Shown here: positions 11,914-23,868 of the stretch, in pieces
Position numbering within the stretch: position 1 is the stretch's first letter
How the letters are laid out: each line of letters opens with the position of its first letter
DNA from: Protea cynaroides
Lineage: Eukaryota > Streptophyta > Magnoliopsida > Proteales > Proteaceae
Assembly: GCA_028583415.1 (NCBI GenBank)
Contig: CM053268.1
Coordinates: 14,816,055-14,880,054, forward strand
Reading direction: 5' to 3'
DNA: 64,000 nucleotides
Translations under genes and position numbers: made by a program
The notes under the pieces: generated by a model
Database searches by the model: none
What the model was told of the DNA's origin: nothing
What the model saw: the letters and a program-made list of their open reading frames with translations, nothing else

Positions 11914-12277
11914 TGTAAGACTTCTACTCCACTAACTTTGTCTAACCGTGTCGTGCCAGGTCTTCCCATCATAACTGGGCCAAGTGGACCGATCGTGTGA
12001 AGATGGATCACAAACCAGGCATAAAAATTGACTCAACACCCAAAACTATATGCATATGGTCGCATACTTGGGTAGGTACGGTCGACCATATGGAAAGAAA
12101 CAATGGTCACTGATCAATGACCCTACGGTCAATGATTTTGACCCTACAGTTGACGGGTTCTGTGACTGTAGCCATCGACCGTAAGACCCCAGATTAGACT
12201 CTGAGTTTTGAAAACTTTTCTAAACTAAGAGATTTCTTTCCTAATTGAAAGAGGACTCTATATGGTGAGTTTTCCTC

Positions 12278-12285
12278 TATATAAA
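12278..12285 (+). promoter_or_regulatory. TATA box of LTR A
   Basis: TATATAAA followed by GGACGTCCCTCAG. The same arrangement occurs in G (35912-35919) and, on the minus strand, in B and C. A start site about 30 bp downstream would define R, leaving a long U5 of about 1.9 kb. Confidence 0.7.
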
Positions 12286-12947
12286 GGACGTCCCTCAGCC
12301 CTTTTTCACTCTTTTAGAACATTAGTAAACCTTAGAGAAAGAGAAGGGAAGAGAAGGACGAGAAGGAGAAGAAGAAAAGACTAAGGTGAGGATTTCCCTG
12401 AGAAGATATTGACTCTCTATCATAGGCAAGGGTATGAACCTAATCTCTAGAGATGTAAACTTTAAGGAATAAGACTTCTATGGAAGATAAAAGATATCAA
12501 CCTATTATGATATATGTGATTCTTTGAGAAAATCCCAAGGATAACCATGAGGGATGAGTTTGATGATTAGGGATGATAAGAAACTACTAATGATGGCCAT
12601 AGGATGACCTTAGGATAAACCCAATTGAAGAGCAGAGGATTTGACCCAGGAAAAACTCAAATTACATGTAGTCTGTGACCAAAAATCCCAAGGTCGCAGC
12701 TACGGTTAAACATAGCATGACCAGCCTGATCAGAGGATCGACCACAGGTATTCGGAAAGATTCAGGAATCATATGGTTGCAGCTATGATTGCACCATATG
12801 CGACCGTAGGGTATCGATCATAGGCAATAAGGTCGACACAGTATGAGACCATAAGACCAATCAGACACCTATCAGTGCTCTGTTTCAATTTTTTACTACT
12901 ATAACATATCACATATGAACCCTAACTTAAATTCATATAACTTTTAG

Positions 12948-13945
12948 GTTGTTAAATTGATTGAAAGAGAATTGCAAGGCTTGGAAGGAGATCAAGTATT
13001 GCTAACAGGTAAGGGAACAAGATCTAAACTAATTGGATAATAACAAACTATTTATTTATTTGAGTCCAATGCCATGATTGATTCTATGCTTGTATATTTG
13101 TAATGTGCATCTCATATGTCATCCAATATTCCTACTATTACTGCTCATGCGTATTTATTTCTATCTATTTATAATATGATAATGATGATGTTAGGAATAG
13201 GCATGTGATTATGTGTGTGTGGTTAGTATGATTGATGCGAAAGGAGCATCAGGGGGAGGACGTGACATGGTGGTGTCTGACCTCGTCACCAGACTCTAGC
13301 TCTATCTCTACTCAAGTCTTGCCCATTAACATCGTCGTATCACCATTACCTTAGCAGAACTATTACATCGTAGGGCATCAGGGGAGGTGGTCTCGGACTG
13401 TGTGGTCTCTGACTCTGTCAGGGGGCCTTAGCTCTATCTCGATGGACATATTAGGGGATGCTGGGGTGAGGCCTTGGATACACTGTTTGGCATTAGGATT
13501 GGTTAGTTGCGAGCCCAGTTTGTAAGCTCTCGCCAGCAAGAGCCTACGTGTTGGTATGGGTAGGGCATCAGGGGAAGTGTTGGAGGTGTTTGATCCAGAC
13601 ACTTTAGCTCTATCTCTATTCCTTGGTGGGTGCATGTGGGACGGCAATGGTGTTTGATCCATTAAGCGGATTCATACACTCGTGTATAGAGGTGCGGGGG
13701 CCACCAAACCTTTCTATAGCACATTGCAAACTTAAAAACCAAACCAAAGATTTGAATTGAATGCATGCATATGTTTGTTGCATTGTTTTGTTCGACGTTG
13801 AATATTTTCAGTTGATGATGCAGGACCTACTGTTGAAGATTATATGAATGCACCGTTGTATGGACATGTCGCTATGATGGACGGCAAATTAATAGAAGAG
13901 ACGCATGATACTTCATTCGAGTGCAACCACTGTATTTATGATTAG
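12948..13945 (+). other. Exon-like modules within LTR A (61 nt and 122 nt) flanked by splice-site consensus
   Basis: Module 1 (12948-13008) follows CTTTTAG and ends CTAACAG|GTAAGG. It reads VVKLIERELQ... without stop. Module 2 (13824-13945) follows GATGATGCAG and reads PTVEDYMNAPLYG... to a TAG at 13943, ending near THDTSFECNHC. Module 1 joins module 2 in phase 1. G has the same sizes (61 and 122 nt), the same phase and similar peptides. B conserves module 2 only. Spliced use in the LTR leader is inferred, not shown. Confidence 0.5.
13243..13620 (+). repeat. Three-fold module GCATCAGGGG...TAGCTCTATCTC in LTR U5
   Basis: GCATCAGGGGGAGG at 13246, GGGCATCAGGGGAGG at 13374 and GGGCATCAGGGGAAG at 13563 are each followed 45-60 bp later by (C/T)TAGCTCTATCT(C). 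The arrangement is repeated in the LTRs of G, B, C and D. Confidence 0.7.
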
Positions 13946-14208
13946 TTTAGCTATATTTGACTACTGGAACATGTAATGGATTAATTATTTTTATGTCTTA
14001 AGTTTTGGAGATAATTGGATTAATTATTTATTTTCATTGTTAGACACTCAGTTCATTATCTGTAAGACTTTTGCTTATTTGTTTATTACTGTGGAATGTG
14101 TGTAGGGTTTGATTTGGTGGGTACGACCTACACGAGATCCTGGTTGAGCCATTGGTTTGTTGGTGGTTCATCACACTAATCTGGTTAGACTAGAATTGGG
14201 GTGTGACA

Positions 14209-15966
14209 CATGTAGTCCTACATTGTGGTACCTGTTTCATCAACTAAAAATATATGATGTCATAGGTTGAGCACACATCACAGCTCTGTGAGCAAACAAA
14301 ACAATATCCAAACATATGCATGTATTTAATTCATATCTTTGGTCTGATTTTAAGTTTGCAACTATGCTATAGAAAGGATTGGCGGCCATCGCACCTCTAT
14401 ACACGAGTGTGTGAATCTGCTCAATGGATCAAACACCATTATCATCCCACATGCACCCACCATGGAATAGAGATAGAGCTAAAGTGTTCGGATCATACAC
14501 CACCAATACTTCCCCTGATGCCCTACCCATTCCAACATGTAAGCCCCTACTGGCGAGGGCTTATAAACTGGGCTCACAACTAATCAATCCTAATACCATC
14601 CAAATGTATCTAAGGCTTTATCCCAGCATCCCTCAAGACGTCTATAGAGATAAAGCTAAGGCCCTATGGCAAAGTCAAAGACCACATGGTCCAAGACCAC
14701 CTCCCCTAATGCCCTACAACGTAATAGTTCCGTTAAGATAATGGCGATACGACTATGTTAGTGGGTAGGACTTGAGTAAAGATAGAGCTAGAGTCTGGTG
14801 ACCAGGCTGAACCACAATGCCACGTCCTTCCCCTAATTCTCCACTCACATCCAACACACTAACCACACACACAATCACATGTCTATTCCTAATATCATCA
14901 TCATCATGTTATAAATAGATAGAAATAAATATGTATGACAAAAAATAGTAGTAATATTAGATGACATGAGAGATGCACATTACACGCATAAAAGCATAGT
15001 ATCAAACATAGCATTAGACAGATAAAAATAAAAATAGTTTTGTTATTATCTAATTAGTTTAGGTCTTGTTCCTTCACTTGTAAACAATATTTGATCTCTT
15101 TCCAGGCTTTGGAAATCACTTTGAACTACTTGGGAACCTAGGAAATATGTGGATTTAAATTGGGGTTCAATTATATCAAGTAACAGTGTTGAAAACCTAA
15201 TCTGGTCTTAGATATGCTTCCTAAAATCGTGTGGTCGATATATATGGTCTCAGTATATGTTGACCATGCTCTGTGATCAATATGTATGGTCGCATATCAT
15301 GTGACCACAACATGCGACCACACCTTTCCTAAGAACTTTCTGAATAGGTATGGTCGACCCTCTGGTCACCCTGTGGTCGACCACAGGCTGCGACCACATG
15401 ATGTTTGGTCAGTTTTCATCTTCAATCCGAATTCTTCATGAGTCGATTCCTTGGCTCATTAATAGGGTACCTCCTATGATCAATCTACGGCCATTAAATC
15501 ATAATTTTATAAAGTTATTCATCATAACCTATTCTCCATGATTTTCCTCTGAGATTTGTTCATGGAGTTCCATGGTCAAAGTCTTACATTAATCTTATGA
15601 CTCAATTTACAATGGAAACTCCTATTCCAAGTGTTCTACTGCTACAGGGAAGAGTTCCATACCTTAAGCTTGTAGAGAACTAGAACCTTCCTCAACTCAG
15701 TATTCTTCTTCAGATCTTCTCTTTTTCTTCCTCTCTCTCTCTTTCTCTCTCAGGTTTTGTATTGGAGATTGATCCGAAAGAGTGAGAAAGAGTAGAGGGA
15801 TGTCCTATATATAGAGATAAACTCTCCATATAGAGCTCTCTTACAATTAGGAAAGAAACCCCCTTTGATTTGGAAAGTTTCCAAATAACGGAGTCTAACC
15901 TGACAACGTGTGGTCAAGACATGTGGTCACAAAATCCATCAACCACACCACTCAAAAATGCGACCA
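14209..15966 (-). repeat. LTR D, first part (interrupted by A on the left and C on the right)
   Basis: The minus strand aligns with the interior of LTRs of C and B. It starts inside the PTVEDY module near 14215 and includes the AGAGATAGAGCTAAAG words, a TATATATA box (15806-15813) and GGTCG-rich stretches at 15230-15400. It lacks the LTR end on its left, consistent with A having inserted there. The remaining 5' end is at 26293-26511, beyond element C. Confidence 0.75.
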
Positions 15967-18401
15967 TGTCACACCCCAATTCTGAACCAACCAGAATGGT
16001 GTGATGAACCGTCAATAAACCAACGGTTTAACCAGGATCTCGAATAGGCTATCCCCACCATGTTAAACCAAAACACATTCCACATTAATCAGAGATAATA
16101 AAGTAAATAGCGGAAGTCATACAGATAATGAACTGAGGTCTAGTCATGATAAATAATTAATATTTCATTTATCTCTAAGTAACCAAAATATAATTTAATA
16201 CATATTACAACTATCCAAATACAAAAGTTAAACACTAAGCGTATCCACAGTTGAAACGCTTGCTTAATGAATCACAATAGTCCTCCATAGCTTGCTCATC
16301 ATAGCCGCCACCCGTTTATATGTTGGGGAGTTGACATAATCTTCAACCGTGATACCTGCAACATCATAAACTAAATAATTACACGCGCGAGGGTCAGTTC
16401 TCCAACTTGAGCTCAGTGAGTAAACAAAACAATGCAACAAACATATGCATGCATTCAATTCATATCTTTAGTCTGGTTCATAAGTTTACAATGTGCAATA
16501 GAAAGGATAGGTGGCCACCGCACCTCTGTACACGAATGTGTGGAACCACTCAATGGATCAAACACCATTGCTGCCCCACATGCACCCACCATGGAATAGA
16601 GATAGAACTAAAGTGCTTAGGACCACACCGCATCACACTTCCCCTGATGCTCTACCCATACCAACACGTAAGGTCCTGTTGACGAGGGCTTGCAAACTGG
16701 GCTCACAACTAACCAATCCTAATTTCAAACAGTGTATCCAAGGCCTCACCCTAGCATCCCTCAATACGTCCATAGAGATAGAGCTAAGGCCCCCCAGTAG
16801 AGTCAGAGACTACACAGTGCCATACTACCTCCCCTGATGCCCTACGACGTAATAGTTCTACTAAGGTAATGGCGATACGATGATTTTAGTGGACAAGACT
16901 TAAGAAGAGATAGAGCTAGAGTCTAGTGACCAGGCTAAACCACTGTGTCACATCCTCCCCTGATGCCCTACTCACATCAAGTACACTAAGCACACACAAA
17001 CATTCACATGCCTATTCCTAGCATCATCATCAACATCATATTATAAATAAACAGAAATTAAATATGCATGAACAGTAATAACAAGAATAGTGGATGACAT
17101 GTGATATGCACATTACAATCATACAAACATAGAATCATTCATGGTATTGGACTCAATAAACAAAAACAGTTTATTGTTAACCAATTAGTTTAGGTCTTGT
17201 TCCCTCACCTTTGATTGCTAGTAGATCCTCGTTCAAGCTTTATAATTCACTTTTATATCACTGGAAAGACCTAACAAGTCGATAAATTTTAACTAGAATT
17301 AATCCCCATATTTTAGAATAACAGTACCTGAGGGGTCGCAGGTAGGGTAGCACCTAGGGTAGCAGTTTCTACGACCACAGGGGTAGGGTCGCAGGCTAGG
17401 GTCGCACCTAGGGTAGCAGTTTCTGCGACCCTAGGGTGTAGGGTCGCATGTAGGGTAGAATACCATTCGACCCTATGTGCGACCACACCCTCCCTGGGAC
17501 TTCCCGAGGGCATGTGGTCGATCATGTGGTCTCGTAGGGTCCGATATCATTCGACCCTACGTGCGACCACACATGTTCTGAGTCGACCTTTCATTCTAAA
17601 GTCCATCCCTTCATGTTTGGATCCTTTGGCTTACTATCATGGTCCATTCTATGTTTGTTTTATGGCTCAAAACTACAATTTTGATACACTTTCCATTGTC
17701 CACAATAATTTCCTCCATGGCTCTTGGAACTTGTCCATGGATGGATGATTTGGGTTTCTCCTAATCCAATGTTCTTCATAACTATTCTAGGCTGTCTTAT
17801 TCAGGTAGGGAATTAGGTTTATACCTTAATTCAGAGGTTTCTCTGAACTTCCTCCTCTTCCTTAGTCTTCTTCTTCAAGTTTCCTTCTCTTCTTCTCTTC
17901 CTTCTCTTTTTCTTTCTCTCACTTTCAATTAGGGTACTAAAGGAGTGAAAGAGGCTTAGGGACGTCCTATTTATAGAGGAAAATCCTCCATAATAACCCC
18001 CAATGAGTTTAGGAAAGACCCCCTTCGAATTAGGAAGGTTTTCTAATTTTTGGTTCTTGCTGTTTTCGTAGGGTCGCATGTAGGGTCGGACATACTGCGA
18101 CCCTACGTTTTTAAAACATGCGACCCTAGGGTGTAGGGTCGCAGGTAGGGTCGCAAAATTCGTGACCCTACTTTTTAAAATGTGCGACCCCACGACCAAA
18201 AAGTCATGGGTTGAACTCTTTTGAGGTGGGGTCGGTCATACCTTTTAGGCATGCGACCACACACTCATATTTGACTATTTTTGAGTTATATTTCATACAA
18301 GGTCTTCTGGTTTCTTCACGCACTGGGTTCACTTGGCTCGACCATGATAGGTAAACCTGATACAAGTTGGTAAGACTGGTTAGTTCGATACGGGTCTTAC
18401 A
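15967..18401 (-). repeat. 3' LTR of element C (2435 bp)
   Basis: On the minus strand it begins TGTAAGACCCGTATCG at 18401 and ends GTGTGACA at 15967. The TATA box is TATAAATA (17968-17975). GGGTCGCA/TGCGACCCTA words are dense at 17325-17590 and 18065-18260. It is nearly identical to the copy at 23869-26292. Confidence 0.92.
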
Positions 18402-18420
18402 ACTCCCCCACCCCCTCTTA
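18402..18420 (-). other. Polypurine tract of element C
   Basis: Minus-strand TAAGAGGGGGTGGGGGAGT directly precedes the LTR start. Confidence 0.8.
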
Positions 18421-19720
18421 TTAAAAATTTCATCCTCAAAATTTGTACATACCTTCCGAGTTGAAAAGGTGAGGATATTGCTTCCGCATAGCGTTCTCTT
18501 CTTCCCATGTGATCTCTTCTATATCTCGACTCCTCCAGGTGACCTTAACATAATATATGGCACGGTTGCGTAGTCGTTGAACCTTTCAGCTTGTGATTTC
18601 AGTTGGTACTACTTCGAATGTCAAATCATCAGTTAGATCTGGTGGATCCACTGTCAAAACCTGTGTTGGATCTCTGACGTACTTCTTTAATAATGAAATA
18701 TAAAATACATCATGCAAACTTGACATAGATGGTGGTAGTGCTAACTGATAGGCCACTCTTCCACGTTTAGCTAGAATCTCATATGGCCCGACATATCTTG
18801 GACTTAGCTTCCCTTTCTGTCTGAATCGTTTTAAACCCCGCATAGGTGATACTCTCAAGAATACCTTATCACCTACGATAAATTCAAGGTCTCAACGTCG
18901 AGTATCCGCATACTGTTTGTGACGATTCTGAGTTGTTCTAACTTTTTCCTTGATAATGTCGACTACTCGACAAGTCTCTTCAACAAACTCTGGTCCAACG
19001 ATGCTACGTTCTCCAACTTCATTCCAAAATAGAGGAGTTCGACACTTCCTACCATACAGTGCTTCATAGGGTGACATCTGTATAGTAGCCTGATAGTTGT
19101 TGTTATAGGCGAACTCAATCAATGGTAGTTTCTCATCCCGTGAGACTTAAAAATCAATAACACAGGCTCGAAGCATGTCTTTTAAAATCTGAATAGTACG
19201 CTCCGACTGTCCGTCTGTCTGAGGATGGAATGCAGTACTGAACTTCAACGTTGTACCCATAGCCTTTTGCAATCCTTCCCAAAACTTTAAAGTAAAGCGT
19301 GGGTCTCTATCGGACACAATGCTTTCAGGTACACCATGTAATCTGACAATGTTATCCACATATAGCTTGGCTAACCTCTCCGGGGTATACTGTGGTCGTA
19401 TAGCTATAAAGCGAGCTATCTTAGTCAGATGATCTATAATCTCCCAGATCGCGTCAACTACTCGGGGAGTCAATGGTAACCCGGTGAAAAAGTCCATAGT
19501 GATGCAGTCCCATTTCCATGCTGGTTCTGACAGTGGCTGCAATAATCCTGCAGGTCTTTGCTATTCAGCCTTTACCCTCTGACAATTAGGCATTGAGACA
19601 CGAATTTAGCTACATCTGCTTTCATTCCTCTTTACCAGTACAATATCTTCAGGTCATGATACATATTGGTACTCCAGGATGTCCTGAATATAGAGTACAA
19701 TGGGCTCTTATCATTATCCT
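18421..19720 (-). pseudogene. pol: Integrase of element C
   Basis: The C-terminal block near 18586-18858 contains GKLSPRYVGPYEI and MSSLHDVFYISLLKKYV. The tail next to the polypurine tract encodes a TWEEEN...YPHLF-like end. The core at 19147-19542 is open over 131 codons with MDFFTGLPLTPRVVD, HGVPESIVSDRDP and AFHPQTDGQSERT. The block at 18892-19122 has SPYEALYGRKCRTPLFWNE. A stop near 19147 separates the blocks. The HHCC region near 19560-19700 is poorly preserved. Confidence 0.85.
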
Positions 19721-21520
19721 CTTCATGATATCAGAGTCTTTACCTTCAGGTATTTAGAACCTACATCTGTATCTGAGTACCATCTCCGTATCCAAGTAAG
19801 TCAGGGTTAGATTTTTCTTTCTCTAAATCTCCTTGCACCATTCTTATATACGGATCTAACAAAATTGCTACTTTTACTTCATCCATCAATTTAGAGATGA
19901 TCTTTAACGCTACAAACGTAAGCGAGGAACTATTGCTCCATAAGATCATCCATAAGTTCTCACTCAACTGGTTCATCACAAGTTTTTATCATATGCGACT
20001 CTTCCTCTAAATTTGAATCTATTGTTGCGGAACATATGGCAGCATTTATACTGGGTCCTTCTTTTGGCTTTATTATTCCTTGTTGCTCAAAACTTCAGCT
20101 ATCATATTAGCCTTGCACCGGTGACATTGAATATCACAGTTTCAATCCTTCAAGAGTTCCAACCATCTCCTTAGCTTCCTGTTCAACTCTTTCTGGGTGA
20201 AGAGATAAGTAAGACTCTTGTAATCCGATTTACTCTAAAATTCTTCTCTGTATAGATAATGTCTCCAAGTCTTGATTGGATGAATCACAGTTGTTAACTC
20301 AAAATCATGAGTTGGGTGGTTCTTTTTATGCTCTTTCAGTTGTCCTAAAGTATACGCAACTACTTGTTTTTCTTGCATAAGTACACATCCTAAACCCAAT
20401 CCAGACACATCAGTGTACAAGGTAAATGGCTGTCCTGGAATAGGAATAGTCAAGATCGGAGCAGATATCAATCTAGCCTTCAATGTTTGGAAACTTTTCT
20501 CACATTTGTCGGTCCAAACAAACTTTTCTCCTTTCTTAGTCAAACTGGTGAGAGGTACGGCAATTCTGAAATAGTCTTCCATGAATCGTCGATAATACCC
20601 AGCTAGACCTAGGAAACTTCTAATTTTTGCAACGCTCTTCGGTGCTTCCCACTTCACAATGGCTTCAATCTTGTTGGGATCCACTTTAATATGTTTTTAT
20701 GATGCTACGTGATCTAAGAAGATCACTTTGTTTAATCAAGTCTCATATATCCTTGGACTTGGCATAAAGCTTTTCCCTTCTCAACTGTTGTGAAGTTGTT
20801 CTAAGATCCATTGTATGAGTTGCTTCATTCTTGGAATAAACCGAAATATCATCTATGAAAACTATGACCGACGTGTCCAATATGTCATGAAACACCCAGT
20901 TCATCAACTCCATAAAAGATGTAAGGGCATTGGTTAATCCAAACATCATAATCGGGAACTCATAATATCCAATCCCGATTCTAGAAGCTATCTTCGAGAT
21001 ATCGCTGTCCAAATTCTTCAGCTGATGATATCTTGACCGAAGATCAATCTTAGAAATTACCTTTGCTCCTTGCAACTGTTTAAACAAGTCATCGATCTGA
21101 GGTAGTAGATACCAATTCTTGATTGTGAGCTTGTTTAGTTCCCGGTAGTCTATACATAATCTGACACTACCGTCCTTCTTCTTCACGAATTGCATTGGCG
21201 CTCCCCGTGATGTAATACTTAGCCTATTAGGACCTTAGTCTAATAACTCTTGTAGTTGAGTCTCAATTTTTTCAATTCCGTAGGAGCTACTCTATAGGTG
21301 CCTTTAACACAAGTATCATCATTGGTAACAAGTCGATGACGAACTCGGTCGCATGATCAGATGGTAACCCAGGTAAGTCTCCTAGAAACACATTAGAAAA
21401 TTTATGCATCACATCAATATCTTCCATCTGTGGTGCTTCTTTGGTAACGTATACCACAGATACCATATATCCAACTTCTTTCTCCTCAAAGCATATCTTC
21501 ACCTTTAGCATAAAGAGGAT
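19721..21520 (-). pseudogene. pol: Reverse transcriptase and RNase H of element C
   Basis: RNase H lies at 20235-20500 (YTDVSGLGLGCVLMQ). The RT connection is at about 20560-20684 (SFLGLAGYYRRFMEDY). The RT fingers and palm are at 20743-21195 (FVKKKDGSVRLCIDYREL, then VIVFIDDISVYSK with the FIDD catalytic motif intact). The part at 21287-21511 matches the region before RT (DVFLGDLPGLPSD). Frameshifts separate these blocks. The region linking RNase H to integrase (19750-20230) is rearranged and full of stops. Confidence 0.82.
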
Positions 21521-23190
21521 CAGCTTTCACTTCTTAGGCAACATGCTTCCAATAAAACTAAATTATATGTCATCTTTATTCTTGAATGATAACCTCTTCT
21601 ATGCACATAACAACTTTGTAGAGTGTTGAGACAACCGGTCTATTCCCAAGATGACATCAAAGTCTGCCATCTCAAGTCGATTTAGGTTGCATCCAATTCT
21701 GTCCATCCATATGATTCGAACATTGTTAATAACACTCATCCAATACAATATCTAATCCAAAAGGGCTTGAACTAGCAAAATCTGGTATAAAAGTCTTAAG
21801 AGCACATCTAGCTCCTTAATCTCTTAGTTTTTCAAAGATTATTGCTTAAAATCTCATATATCCCAAAAAGCTCATTAGCTTACACCTTCTTTATCATTGT
21901 TGTTCTACCCTGATCTCTCTTTCATATACCTCAAAAAATATCTTGTGATTCTTACTTATTTTCTTGCTCATGCACTCTTTTATAGACATGACCATATCCA
22001 TCTATTCAGCAATCTCGAAATAGATCCTCCATTTCTTCTTCTGAGGTTCCTTGGCTATAGAATCTAATCTGAATTTAATCATCTTACTTCCCATAATTCC
22101 TTATTCACTAAACATCTTATCAATGGATGTCAAGAAATGTAAGAATCAGAATGTTTGTCCAAAAGCAATTCATTTTTTTCTTTCGAACTCAGGGTAATGA
22201 CGAACACTTGCTTCTTTCGAATTCAGGTTAATGACGAACACTTGCTTTATCTAATGAACTTAGGTTTAAAGGATCAGGAGTAAATCTGTTGTAATCCAAC
22301 CGGCATCAAAAGGTCGTTAAGTTGCACGGTGGTCCAAATACATGGAAAATAGAGGTTCTATAACTCTTAACCTCAAGGTTATAGGTTATATCAAGTATAT
22401 ATAATGCCATTGGTTAAGACACTATAGGAATAAATCTGGAGAAAGTTTTGGTACATCAGTAATCAGGTATAAATCAAAAGATGTACGCTCAACATGATTA
22501 AACATTTAACTGTTCATTTAGTTCATATCTCTGTTCATGTTGTCGATCATGAGAGTGGCTCAGTTTGGTATAATCATGACTAATTCTAAGAAAATAACAT
22601 CTATAAATTCAATTGATAGGTTGAAACAAGAAGGTATTCTGTCTAGGTACGAGAATTAGAATCAGGTATGTGCATCCTCTATAATCATAAGAGTAAATCA
22701 ATAATGCACCGCATCCTATATAACCTATCTAGTTATATGGCTACAATATCTTTGATCCTTTGCTGAAAATATTTGAGGCTTGATCTTCAGAAAATATTCC
22801 TCAATCCTTATTGGATCATTCTACCATGATACAACTATCCCATATATCGGTGGCTGATAAGGGTCACCACCTTGATACACTACTTGTTGTGTACCAAGCT
22901 TCTGCACTGGGGTGTGCGTTACTGGGACTTACTGTATGGTAGGCACTGTGTTATAGCTCACATGTGCTGGAGGTACAGTGTTGATACCAATTGGTACTGT
23001 ACATGGTTTGACCTAGAGGTGTTGATGTAGCAGTGACAACTTGGGTAGTGATTCACATAGCAACTTGCATAGTCGGTCTCATCTATTGTTGCTCTTGTAT
23101 TTTGTCTGGTTAAATTTATTACAACTGTGGTCAAGGTACTTGGTAGTCCAGGTGATTGGCTGGAGTGGGCTGGTTGTTCACCTCCTTTGA
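21521..23190 (-). pseudogene. Degenerate protease/gag region of element C
   Basis: The only clear protease trace is LEMADFDVILG at about 21640-21680 and a SPFGLDIVLDE-like stretch near 21750. The gag core (KMKPKEF, HHWW) and zinc knuckle are not visible. Sequence between about 21800 and 22860 is not alignable by eye to the other elements and may be replaced or very old. A gag N-terminal trace with LTTVVINLTRQ occurs near 23110-23140. Confidence 0.55.
22178..22245 (+). repeat. Tandem duplication of a 34-bp unit
   Basis: Two adjacent units, TTCTTTCGAA.TCAGG.TAA followed by TGACGAACACTTGC, differ at two positions. Confidence 0.9.
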
Positions 23191-23227
23191 TTTGCTTTAA
23201 TCTGATTATCATTATTTAGCATCTGCT

Positions 23228-23360
23228 CAGATGAGTTTTCACTAACCATTCTCGACCCTGATAGTGGTGTGGTCGAGTTGCAACATCTTCTTAATGCTCA
23301 GTGGGCAATGGATCAGCTTGTGGTGGATCTCACTCTGAGTCTCCATGTCACCCAGGAGTA
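23228..23360 (+). pseudogene. Remnant of antisense ORF, C-terminal part, element C
   Basis: The + strand near 23269-23355 encodes LLNAQWAMDQLVVDLTLSL and HVTQE. This matches the LLDAQ...DQQVVDLKASLRVTQ end of the antisense ORFs in A and B. It again lies antisense to the element, between gag and primer-binding site. The N-terminal signature is missing. A large deletion is the simplest reading. Confidence 0.7.
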
Positions 23361-23853
23361 TAGCTTTATCTCCTTATATAGTTACTCTCATTTTTGGTGT
23401 ATTGCTATTGTTCTCCTATCTCTGTCACATTCAGCCCGAGATATTTTCCTTTTCCTCTACAGGGATTTAGGCGTTACTAGCCATTTTCTTCTTCCTCTGT
23501 CATATATCGAGTTTCACATCTTGTGAGTACCAACTCGGTATTTTAATTTTTCTACTTTACAGATGCTTCCTTCTTGTTACTGTACTATATCCTTTGTATA
23601 CTCAGGCAACTATCCTACTTGTAGACCGTACCATATGTTATTTATTTATCGGGATACATTTTGATTCTCTTTTTCTTAGTCTCTATATATAACATATGGT
23701 TCCACCTCTTATATGTAAATTACTGTTTGTTTAAGTTTTGTCCCAACCAACACAGGTGCTTATGGTGTGTTTGTATTAAAGCTTTTAATTTATCCTAACT
23801 CAGTTCAGGGACTCTAGTGGAAGTATTCAGGTTTTATGGGCAAGGCTTGAGAG
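23361..23853. other. Leader between antisense-ORF remnant and primer-binding site, element C
   Basis: No gene. T-rich sequence resembles the matching segment downstream of the antisense ORF in B (52562-52826). Confidence 0.5.
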
Positions 23854-23865
23854 CTCTGACACCAA
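23854..23865 (-). other. Primer-binding site of element C
   Basis: The minus strand reads TGGTGTCAGAGC, one base from the TGGTATCAGAGC complement of initiator tRNA-Met. It lies 3 bp from the LTR end. Confidence 0.8.
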
Positions 23866-23868
23866 GTT

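Larger units (their letters stand above)
1..14208 (+). mobile_element. Element A: Ty3/gypsy (Tekay/Del-like) LTR retrotransposon, 5' LTR outside window
   Basis: The + strand reads gag, protease, RT, RNase H, integrase, a polypurine tract and a 2295-bp LTR that begins TGTAAGAC and ends GTGTGACA. An antisense ORF lies upstream of gag. The 5' LTR must lie left of position 1. A solo LTR of another lineage (2336-7192) splits gag. Many stops and a few frameshifts make it non-autonomous. The right flank continues directly into LTR D, so A probably inserted into D. Clade assignment comes from domain order and the W-E...YPHLF C-terminus, not from a tree. Confidence 0.85.
11914..14208 (+). repeat. 3' LTR of element A (2295 bp)
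   Basis: Bounded by TGTAAGAC and GTGTGACA. It aligns throughout with the 5' LTR of G (35549-37894). The U3 part holds GGTCG/CGACC words around 12070-12190 and again at 12690-12840. The U5 part holds the exon-like modules and the triplicated GGGCATCAGGGG unit listed separately. Confidence 0.9.

Noticed and set aside
13378..13662. Recurring 'MDQTPL.SHMHPP' frames in several LTRs (also 14424, 16511, 24310, 40863)
   Set aside because: They recur because the LTR is repeated; reading frame and ends differ between copies and no domain is visible.
17313..17525. Frames with repeated TATLGATL units in LTR C (also 25213-25425)
   Set aside because: Caused by tandem GGGTCGCA/TAGGGTAGCA words in non-coding LTR sequence.
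23854..23865. Candidate tRNA gene at primer-binding sites
   Set aside because: Only 12 bases complementary to a tRNA 3' end; no cloverleaf, here or elsewhere in the window.
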